Source: Acidobacteriota bacterium
Lineage (GTDB): Bacteria > Acidobacteriota > Terriglobia > Bryobacterales > Bryobacteraceae
Direction: 5' to 3'
Length of the DNA: 64,000 nt
NCBI GenBank assembly: GCA_026393985.1
Contig: JAPKZB010000014.1
Coordinates: 899 to 64,898 of the forward strand
Positions within the stretch are counted from its first letter, which is position 1. Each line of letters begins with the position of its first letter. A program made the position numbers and the translations under genes. This document shows, one piece after another, positions 18,786-25,565 of the stretch. The notes beneath the pieces were generated by a model. The model did no database searches. It saw only the letters and a list, made by a program, of their open reading frames with translations, and had not been told where the DNA came from.

Positions 18786-19955
18786 TTATTGAAAGAGCTG
18801 GGGCGCGAACTCGGCGAGGTAGTCGCGCCAGTTGAGCCAGGTGTGACCGCCAGCGGTCTCCTTGTAGACCACGTCGAAGCGGTGTTTCTTCAACATGTCC
18901 ACGGTGCCCTGGGCCGTCTTGAGCAGGAAGTCGTCCTTGCCGATGCCGAACCAGACGAGCCGCAACCCTTTCTTCCAGGCGGCGTTATCGAGCGAGGCGA
19001 GGTTCTGCGACTCCCAGGACGGGCCCGGGGGCGGCAGGGGGGCGCCGGGGCGCGTCGCGCCGAACTGACCGATGAGCCCGGAGCTGAAGACACCGAGGTA
19101 GGCGAACTGATCGAGGTGCGGCAGGGCGATGACCAGCGTCTGGTTGCCGCCCATTGAGAGGCCGGCAATGGCGCGGGATGCCCGACCCTTCCGGACGCGG
19201 TAGTGGGAGTCGACGTAGGGCATGATGTCCTTCAAAAAGTCGTTGGCGAACTCGTCCCGCTCACCGGGCACGCGGAAGCCGCCGGGGGTGGTGTGGCCGG
19301 CTGGCATCACGAGGATCATGGGCTTGGCCTTGCGGTCGGCGATCAGGTTGTCGAGGATGATGCCCGCGCGACCGACGGTGGACCAGGAGGCGTCGCTATC
19401 GGAGGCGCCGTGGAGGAGATAGAAGACGGGATAGCTGCCCTTGCCGGCCTCGTAGCCGGGGGGCGTATAGATGTGCATGCGGCGGAAGCGGCCAAGCGTG
19501 GAGGAGTAGTAGTTCACCGAGGCGACCGCACCGTGGGGAACCTGGCGGGTGTCGAAGGCAGCGGAGCCGGGGACGACGGCGAGGCTCCAGGTGTTGTTGT
19601 TGGACTCGCTGGTGGCGGGGTTGCGGGGGTCGATGACGGCGAGGCCGCCGACGTTGAAGTGGTAGCGGTAGGCGCCGGGCGGGACGGGTCCGAGGGTGAC
19701 TTCCCAGAGGCCGTTTTCGCCTTTGGTCATGGGGGCGCCCTTGGCGTTGTCGGGGATGTCGCCGCCGACGAGGCGCACTTCGGTAGCGTTGGGGGTAGCG
19801 TTGGGGGTAGCGTTGGGGGCCAGGAGGCGGAAGGTGAGTTTGCGGTCCGCAGTGATTATGGGAGAGACAGGGGGAGGCGGCTGGGGTGGACGCTGTTGCG
19901 CGGCGAGAGAGGTGAGGAGGAGAAGAGCGAGCGGGGCGCGGCGGGCGGTCGACAT
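18786..19955 (-). CDS. Secreted esterase of the enterochelin-esterase/feruloyl-esterase type
   Basis: A protein of about 389 residues. A signal peptide (ARRAPLALLLLTSLAAQQ) is followed by a Pro-rich linker and an early-set/CBM48-like domain (about 25-130; LTFRLLAPNAT to GAYRYHFNVGG). An alpha/beta-hydrolase esterase D domain (about 140-389) follows, with the nucleophile motif GLSMGG, VFYLLHGASDSDASW upstream and GGHTWLNWRDYL carrying the probable catalytic His. Enzymes of this layout cleave ester links such as feruloyl-arabinoxylan or siderophore esters. A 12-bp triplication in the early-set domain encodes PNAT three times. The start at 19955 is preferred over 19994: neither has a Shine-Dalgarno sequence, but a TAAGCT box ends exactly 7 nt before 19955. 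Confidence 0.85.
   Translation of the reverse strand: MSTARRAPLALLLLTSLAAQQRPPQPPPPVSPIITADRKLTFRLLAPNATPNATPNATEVRLVGGDIPDNAKGAPMTKGENGLWEVTLGPVPPGAYRYHFNVGGLAVIDPRNPATSESNNNTWSLAVVPGSAAFDTRQVPHGAVASVNYYSSTLGRFRRMHIYTPPGYEAGKGSYPVFYLLHGASDSDASWSTVGRAGIILDNLIADRKAKPMILVMPAGHTTPGGFRVPGERDEFANDFLKDIMPYVDSHYRVRKGRASRAIAGLSMGGNQTLVIALPHLDQFAYLGVFSSGLIGQFGATRPGAPLPPPGPSWESQNLASLDNAAWKKGLRLVWFGIGKDDFLLKTAQGTVDMLKKHRFDVVYKETAGGHTWLNWRDYLAEFAPQLFQ
19783..19818 (-). repeat. 12-bp tandem triplication inside the esterase gene
   Basis: Three copies of GCGTTGGGGGTA (plus-strand sense) encode PNAT repeats in the esterase early-set domain. Because the period is a multiple of three it preserves the frame. 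It looks like recent slippage. Confidence 0.85.
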
Positions 19956-20089
19956 GAGAGGTAGCTTATCATTGCGGCTGGAACGATTCTTCATGTGAAC
20001 TTTGGACCTGTGAACTTTGGACCAGGGCTGGGTTGGAACCGGGTGGGCGGGTCGCAGGTGTCGCGGAGCGCTGGCCGAGGGCGTTGCCG

Positions 20090-20222
20090 GAGCGGCGCCG
20101 ATGCCACGCTATTGCGGTCGAGGGGATACGCGGCAGTGCCTGCTGGGTTTTACGAGGAGTTTCGGCCAGCGCAGCCGCGGTATGCGTTGGCGACGGGGCG
20201 GGGGGTGGAGGAGGTGCCGTGG
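20090..20222 (+). pseudogene. Scrap of the beta-propeller gene (copy 1)
   Basis: The DNA is colinear with about 29495-29625 of the beta-propeller gene downstream. The encoded FYEEFRPAQPRYALATGRGV corresponds to RYEDFRPALVRYELATGRVV there. Only about 130 bp survive, preceded by a doubled 15-bp string around 19993-20022 and followed closely by palindromic repeat array R2. No function is possible. Confidence 0.75.
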
Positions 20223-20273
20223 GAAGGGAGCCCGGTCACGCTTGCCTGCGGTGCTTTCCCTCTTCTGAGGAAC

Positions 20274-20443
20274 GCGCACAACGGACTCGCTTCGGCCCGG
20301 CAGGATGGGCGCGTTCCTCGCCCTTTGGTGGCGGGCCTGCGCGGCCTGTGCGCTTCTGAGGAACGCGCACAACGGACTCGCTGCGGCCGGCGGGAAGGGC
20401 GCGTTCCTCGCCCTTTGGTGCCGGGCCTCCGCGGCCTGTGCGC
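20274..20443 (+). repeat. Palindromic repeat array R2 (two tandem units)
   Basis: Units at 20274-20353 and 20365-20443, each starting GCGCACA and ending TGTGCGC, separated by CTTCTGAGGAAC-type linkers (period 91, then 90 bp). The arms GCCCGGCA and the later GCGGGC pair imperfectly, and a central hairpin lies around GGGCG/CGCCC. The array abuts the IS110 element on its right and the beta-propeller scrap on its left. Confidence 0.9.
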
Positions 20444-20483
20444 TTCTGAGGAACCGCGTCTCCGAGGCTGTAGAATCAATGAG

Positions 20484-21908
20484 TTACGCGGCTTCCCCCA
20501 ATGGCACCAGTTTGTAGCCCCGCCGGGCGGCCTGTTTGTGTAGGTTGGCCTCGATGCGTTTTTCGCGCAGGAGATCCCGCTCGGCCCAGAGAGTCGCGTT
20601 GTACTCAACTTGGTTCTTCAACATGGTGTAGAAAATGACTGCGATCTTGTGGGCGGTCGCGGTGGTGGCCGCAGACGGACCTAGCTTGGCTTTCATGCGA
20701 CGCAGATACGCGCCCATCGGGGTCGTGTCGCGATGCAACGAATGAGCCGCGAGACGAAATAGGGTGCCCGCTCGATTCTTCACGCGTCGATTCCCTCGCC
20801 ATAGCACCTTGCCGCCGCTGATGTCGTTGTCCGGACAAAGGCCCAGCCAGGAAACAAAATGCGCCGAGCTGGGCCACCGGGACATGTCGCGTCCGACTTC
20901 GCTGAACAAAGGAAAGACCAACGTCATGAGGCCCGGAATCTGAGTAAGATCGACCCCAAACAGTTTGTAGGCCTCCTCGCGCAGGTTGAAGTTGGGATCA
21001 CCGGTCTTCTTTTTGCGCTTGCGCTGCTTCTGCTTGCGGTCGGCCGGCATGGGCTTTTGAGCGGGATCGGTCATCGGCGTGAAGGTGTTCAATAGGTTCT
21101 CGATCGACTTGTCGCATTCCTCGATCTGCTTCTGATAACCGCGGTAGAGCGAAAGCCTTTGCGTCAGCACGAGAATCTGCGCGGGACACCAGTTGCCTTC
21201 GAGCGATTGCCGGATCGTCTCCTCGCTGGCTTTTACATGCGGATCGCGCAGTTTGGCCAGCACCGCCGGGTCTCGCTCGCCAGCGATGATGGCGTCCAGG
21301 ATCGCCAGCCCGGTGAGGCCGGTGATGTCGGAGATGACGTGCTGGAACTGCACGTTCCTCTGCGTCAGAGCCTTGTGTAGATGCTGCACGTGCTGGCTGG
21401 CCATTTCGACCAGATCCGCGCGGTGCCGCATCAGCGTCCGCACCGCTCGCACATCGGCGTCGGGGCGGAAGGCTCCCGCCAGCAAGCCCATCGAGTGCAG
21501 ATACTGAATCCACTGGCATTCATGAAAGTCCGTGCGTTTGCCAGGCACGTTTTTCATGTTCCGGGGATTGACGAGTTGCACGTGGAGGCCGTGTTTCTCG
21601 AACACGTCGTAGACCGGAATCCAGTAAACGCCGGTGGATTCCATCGCTACCGTCTTGATCCCGCAACTTACCATCCATTCCGCCATCGCGTTCAGTTCCC
21701 ACGTGAACGTCCCGCTCTTGCGTACCGGATTCTCGTCGCGATCGGGCGGCACGGCGACAAAGATCTCCCGCGCCCCGATGTCGCAACCCGCGGCGGCGGG
21801 TTGACACAAGCGCGGCTCTAGCTGGGTCTTCTTTCGCTTTCTCCCGGCGACTTTCGGTGCATCTTTCTGCCGTCCATTTTCCGCCGTGGACGAACTCTGC
21901 TTTGACAT
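20484..21908 (-). CDS. IS110-family transposase (DEDD/RuvC-like plus Tnp20)
   Basis: A 474-residue protein with a basic N-terminal extension rich in Lys. The RuvC-like DEDD domain follows: first Asp in AGCDIGAREIFVAV (D43), Glu in AMESTGVYWIPVY (E90), Asp in GKRTDFHECQW (D127). A helical region comes next, with a Lys/Arg/Gln-rich insert (about 285-305). The Tnp20 domain holds IPGLMTLVFPLF, SWLGLCPDNDISGGK and LWRGNRRVKNRAGTLFR, where the catalytic Ser of this family lies. IS110 transposases are guided by a structured 'bridge' RNA from the element's non-coding end. The frame is full length without stops, so the enzyme could be active. Confidence 0.93.
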   Translation of the reverse strand: MSKQSSSTAENGRQKDAPKVAGRKRKKTQLEPRLCQPAAAGCDIGAREIFVAVPPDRDENPVRKSGTFTWELNAMAEWMVSCGIKTVAMESTGVYWIPVYDVFEKHGLHVQLVNPRNMKNVPGKRTDFHECQWIQYLHSMGLLAGAFRPDADVRAVRTLMRHRADLVEMASQHVQHLHKALTQRNVQFQHVISDITGLTGLAILDAIIAGERDPAVLAKLRDPHVKASEETIRQSLEGNWCPAQILVLTQRLSLYRGYQKQIEECDKSIENLLNTFTPMTDPAQKPMPADRKQKQRKRKKKTGDPNFNLREEAYKLFGVDLTQIPGLMTLVFPLFSEVGRDMSRWPSSAHFVSWLGLCPDNDISGGKVLWRGNRRVKNRAGTLFRLAAHSLHRDTTPMGAYLRRMKAKLGPSAATTATAHKIAVIFYTMLKNQVEYNATLWAERDLLREKRIEANLHKQAARRGYKLVPLGEAA

Positions 21909-22162
21909 ATGGCGACCTCGTGTTCGGACAGTTGGCCAAGCCGCGCAAGGAAAGTACTCTTCTGATCGGAATCAACCGGGGTGTTACTCCGGCCGTAACC
22001 ACTGTTTGGTGCACGGAGCTTGGGACCACGCTTCTGAACGGGCTATGCAGCACCACTGAGTATTCGGCCTACTTCCGCTGTCCGAACGTCTCTAGCTTCT
22101 CACCGCATCGCCGGCTCGCGAAAGGTTCCTCCACTTTTGGTCCCGGTCGCCCGGGTGCGGAG
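21909..22162 (-). ncRNA. Candidate IS110 bridge RNA region
   Basis: About 250 bp of non-coding DNA upstream of the transposase, the place where IS110-group elements encode their bridge RNA. It contains a stem-loop at 21993-22016 (CCGT/ACGG outer, ACCA/TGGT inner) and a segment CTTCTGAACG (22031-22040) resembling the flanking target linker CTTCTGAGGAAC. The location and local structure fit. The RNA itself and its loops are inferred, not demonstrated. Confidence 0.45.
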
Positions 22163-22174
22163 CTTCTGAGGAAC

Positions 22175-22253
22175 GCGCACAACGGACTCGCTGCGGCCGG
22201 CGGGAAGGGCGAGTTCCTCGCCCGTTGGTGCCGGGCCTGCGCGGCCTGTGCGC
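22175..22253 (+). repeat. Palindromic repeat unit R3
   Basis: A single 79-bp unit with GCGCACA/TGTGCGC ends, to the right of the IS110 element. Its centre is a clean hairpin, GGGCGAG TTC CTCGCCC. It is preceded by the CTTCTGAGGAAC linker, as in R2. Confidence 0.9.
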
Positions 22254-22300
22254 TTGGGCGGAGCGCGCTTCCGCAACTTGCCGGCAGCATGACCCTGCCG

Positions 22301-22330
22301 GGTTCCGGAGATCTCTCCCGGAACTTTTTA
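22301..22330 (+). terminator. Terminator-like hairpin with T-tract
   Basis: An imperfect stem GTTCCGGAGA / TCTCCCGGAAC (one bulge) is followed by TTTTT on the plus strand. No intact plus-strand gene precedes it, so it may be relic DNA. Confidence 0.5.
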
Positions 22331-22339
22331 TGGAGACGG

Positions 22340-22371
22340 GCAAAACGGAACCGATGCCGGCTCCGTTTTGC
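22340..22371. other. Strong intergenic hairpin downstream of the subtilase
   Basis: A 32-nt inverted repeat with 13-nt arms (GCAAAACGGAACC and GGCTCCGTTTTGC, 12 of 13 paired) around a 6-nt loop, 42 bp beyond the minus-strand subtilase stop. There is no adjacent T-run on the minus strand, so it may stabilise the mRNA 3' end rather than terminate by itself. Confidence 0.65.
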
Positions 22372-22412
22372 GCATTCGCCGAGGGGGCACGCCTCGTTAG
22401 CAGGGTGGTGGG

Positions 22413-24308
22413 TTATTGGTCGCCTAAGCGGAGTACGCTGGAAGGCTGGCCGCTCTGTAGACCCAACTGAGTGTTGTCACCCCAGAGGACGCTATCGCCC
22501 CAGAGCAGACTGTCTCCCCAGAGCAGACTATCTCCCCACAGTAGGCTGTAGCCGCTGGTGGTGGCATCGCTCCAGACCGCGTTCGAGCCCCAGATCGCAC
22601 CATCGCTCAGAATGAGGTTCTTTCCCCAGACGGTTTGATTGCTCCACGGACCGCCGGAGATACCGGTGAACAGAGAGTTGGCGGCGTGGGTGATTTTTAC
22701 GCAGCCGATGCCGCCGTTGGTCCCGCCCTGAGTGGAGTTGCAGGTGTAGAGGGCGGCGGGAGAAAGGGCGGGCTTTCCCGCCGGGGCGACATCGGCGTTG
22801 TTGAGAGCGGCAAGCACGTCAAGATAGCCGGCGCCGACGGTGAAGACATCGTAGACAACCGTCTGGGTGTTGAATGTGCTCAGGACGGGGAAGGTCTTCG
22901 TGGCCGATTTCATCAGTTTCGCCTTAGCGCTGTCTGGCGTGAGGGCTGGGCCCAACTTCTGGGCGAGGAGGGCGGCGGCACCGGCCACCATGGGCGAGGC
23001 CATACTGGTACCGCTGAGGTGCAGGAAGTTGCCGGGCGCCGCGAAGGCCATGGACGAACCGATTTCGCCGTACCAAGTGCGGTTGTCCGGCAAAAGTGCG
23101 CTCATTTGGGTCGCAAAGTTGATAGCGGAGTAGAGTCGGTTGCCCGGCGCGACGAGGTCCGGCTTCAGGAACCGGTCAATTCCGCTGGGACCTTTGGAGC
23201 TAAAGGAGGCCATTACGTCGTCGGAGCGTCCGGGAGTCTGCTTATCGTTCATGGCGCCGACGGTGATGACGTAGGGATCGATGCCGGGTGAACCGATGGT
23301 GCCATACCCGTTGATCCAGTACTTTTTCCCTTTGCTGTCCGTCACGACGTTGACACGGCCCAGGTTCCCAGCAGCGACGACGACCGTGATGCCGGCCCGC
23401 TAAGCCCGTTCGACGGCTTGACAGAGGGGGTCCCTCGTGTACGATTCATAGACGCGGCGGCCCAGCGAGAGGTTCATGACGCGAATGTTGAACTGGGTTC
23501 TAAGTTGAATAGCCCGGTCGATGGCCAGGATGGCACCGGAGTCCGTGCCGGCGCCCACGTTGTTGAGGACGCGGAGGTCGATGAGATGGGACCTCGGGGC
23601 CACGCCGACAAAGCGGGCCTTCGGAGAGGGAACCTTTTCGATGATGGCTTGTCCCTTATTCTCGGCGGTGCATCGTCCGTTACCCGCCACGATGCCGGCG
23701 ACATGGGTGCCGTGGCCCCAGGGGTCATTGGGGGTAGGACGTGCTCCGCTCGAATTGTTCCCATTCATTCCTGGCGTCGCGCCATCTGGCGGAGCGAAGT
23801 TCTGGCGGAAGACGACCCGGCTCTTCATGCAGGTATCATCATTCAGGTCGAGATGGGGGTTGATCCCGCTATCGATGATGGCGATACCGATGCCGCGGCC
23901 ATCGAAGCCTGAGTTTTGGGCCGCATCGGCGCCAACGGCGGGGATGGCGTGGTTGAGGTTGGCGGAGATTTCGCGGTCGGGGGAGATGTATATGACGCGG
24001 GGATCCTTCGCGAGGGAGGCGAGGGCGGCTCCGGTGACGCGGGCGGCGAGGCCGTTGATCAGGCCGAGTTCGCGGACGGGACGTTGGGAGGCGAGGTTGA
24101 CACCGCCGAGAGCAAGGGGGCGCGCAGGGCGCGGGGCGCCGGGGCGCGCAGCGGAAGTTTCTTCGAGTTGGATGATGACGTCGATGGACTCGTTGGGATC
24201 GAGGTTGGCGAGGTCCGGGGCGAGCTTGCCGGGTTGGGCGAAGAGGGGGACAACGGAGGAGAGGAGTACCAGAGCGGCGGTACGCAATCGGATGGTCGGG
24301 TAGAGCAT
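22413..24308 (-). pseudogene. Secreted S8 subtilisin-like protease interrupted by one in-frame TAG
   Basis: From ATG 24308 (AAGGAA ribosome-binding site) the frame encodes a signal peptide (LRTAALVLLSSVVPLFAQ) and an I9-like prodomain (VIIQLEE). The catalytic triad blocks are IAIIDSGINPH (Asp about 143), DPWGHGTHVAGIVAG (His about 199) and LSGTSMASPMVAGAAALLAQ (Ser about 433). A TAG at 23400-23402 (codon 303) lies in QAVERA-stop-RAGITVVVAAGN; subtilases often have Trp at this point, so TGG to TAG is likely. The frame is otherwise continuous to 22413. The C-terminus carries four LLWGDS-type repeats. Either a very recent nonsense allele or a sequence error; the protease would be dead because Ser lies after the stop. 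Confidence 0.85.
22480..22551 (-). repeat. 18-bp tandem repeat encoding WGD hexapeptides
   Basis: Four consecutive 18-bp units (each starting CCCCA on the plus strand) encode LLWGDS-like hexapeptides at the subtilase C-terminus. Similar WGD/WGN repeats in secreted subtilases are thought to form a short surface or wall-associated tail. Copies two and three are almost identical, which suggests recent expansion. Confidence 0.85.
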
Positions 24309-24804
24309 AAGGGTTCCTTCTTGAAATCTGGTTTCTGACGTTCGTGTGAGGCCGGGCGCTTTGAGGGGGAAGCGGGCGCTTGAACGGTACGAATGATTTA
24401 ATCTTGGAGCCTTTTTTTGCGTGGTCGAATGGGAAAGGAGGTTCATTTTGGGGCGGGACCCGGGTACGGGAGTAAGTTCCTTTTTATCGGGGAGTAAGAA
24501 GAATCGGCGCGTGGGTGGAGGGTGGATACAGGTTACTGACTGCGCTTACCGGGGAGGGAGTTTGCACAGGGGGAGTCGAGTCCCGCCGCCCGCTTGGACT
24601 TTCGGCCTGGGTGGAATCTCATCCTAATTGGCGTTCCCCGCGTTTTCGCCACAGTTCGAGTGCCTCCGGTAAAGTGAGTTGGTGCGAAGGCGCCATCGCC
24701 ATCAACCGTGTCTCAATCCGGCATGGGGAGGACGGCTTGGGATGGAGGATCGGCGTTACGGGGCGGCCGGCTTCTCCTTTTCTGCCGATAGCTTCTAAGG
24801 CACC
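24309..24804. other. Subtilase upstream region and unassigned DNA
   Basis: About 500 bp holding the promoter region of the minus-strand subtilase. Open frames on both strands are long but lack recognisable domains. A minus-strand frame near 24620-24700 reads LTLPEALELWRKRGE, which looks protein-like but could not be tied to a family. Confidence 0.45.
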
Positions 24805-24835
24805 GCGTACAACGGACTCGCTGCGGCCTGTGCGC
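24805..24835 (+). repeat. Truncated palindromic repeat unit R4
   Basis: A 31-bp deleted unit: left end GCGTACAACGGACTCGCT joined directly to right end GCGGCCTGTGCGC, preceded by a CTTCTAAGG linker. The central hairpin is lost, as expected from excision of a palindrome. It sits immediately before beta-propeller scrap copy 2. Confidence 0.8.
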
Positions 24836-25390
24836 TTGGTGGGCGCGGGCGGGGCGGGTGGGGCCCTCCCCTTTTCCCTTGGGCCGCAGGAGCCTTGGTG
24901 CCGGGCGAAATCGAAGAAGCTGTTTCGCACCCTGGAGGGGTTTCCGAACGGATTGGCCGCCTCGGCCGAGGGGTTTTGGATGTCCGAACAGTAGCGGTCG
25001 GGAAGCCAGGCGCGGGCCAATGGATTGGCGGAGCGGAGTTCGCTGAGTGAAGCGGCATGTTTGTCCATTGGAGCAGCAAGGTGCGGCAGACGGTGCAGAC
25101 GCCCTCGCAGAATACGGGCGAGTTGGCGTTTGTCAATGACCATCCTTTCGATTTGATGGTCGCCAACATGATGGTCGTCAACGCGCGGCCCAACAGGGTG
25201 TTCAGGGGGACCCGGCAGATTCCGGTTGATCCGGCCGGTCCCGGGGCGTATGCGACGGGGCGCAGTGGGACAAGGGGAGGCTATGCATTGCCGCGCTCCG
25301 GTTACGGGCGGACGCCAGATGGAGACGGCTACGGTCGAGGGGGAGATGCCGTGAAAGATTGGGGGAGACGACGGCCTCAAGTCTTCCGTT
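24836..25390 (+). pseudogene. Degenerate beta-propeller gene (copy 2)
   Basis: Colinear at the DNA level with 28960-29560 of the gene at 28752. It opens with a leader-like stretch (GAGGAGGALPFSLGPQ), then KKLFRTLEGFPNGLAASAEG and FWMSEQ followed by TAG where the other copy has a Lys codon. Later homology (GTGCGGCAGACGGT, GGCGCAGTGGGACAAGG and others) is spread over several frames. It is therefore an older, decayed paralogue. In both copies the palindromic repeat lies just before the leader, so the repeat was probably already there when the gene duplicated. Confidence 0.82.
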
Positions 25391-25565
25391 CGGGACGATA
25401 CTCGCGGATCCGCTGTTGGCCCGGTAGGAGAGGAGATCTAGCCGGGTCCAGGAATTCTCTTCGTGTGAGGCGGGTGGGCGGTTCCCCCGGCCAGCCGCAC
25501 TACGATAGCGCTGACCGGGGGAAATCAGAGCCGTCTCCCTGATCGACAGGGTAGACTTTCTACAG

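Larger units (their letters stand above)
20456..22163 (-). mobile_element. IS110-family insertion sequence flanked by palindromic repeats
   Basis: A transposase gene (20484-21908) with about 250 bp of non-coding DNA at its 5' side and only about 30 bp at its 3' side, the asymmetry typical of the IS110 group. The 12-bp string CTTCTGAGGAAC occurs on both sides (20443-20454 and 22163-22174), 1720 bp apart, and belongs to the linker of the palindromic repeats. The simplest reading is insertion into a tandem repeat array. Exact tips cannot be set because IS110 elements lack terminal inverted repeats. Confidence 0.75.

Noticed and set aside
24619-25380. Minus-strand frame across the beta-propeller scrap
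   Set aside because: Most of it is the antisense of pseudogene copy 2. Only a short segment near 24620-24700 looks protein-like and no family fits.
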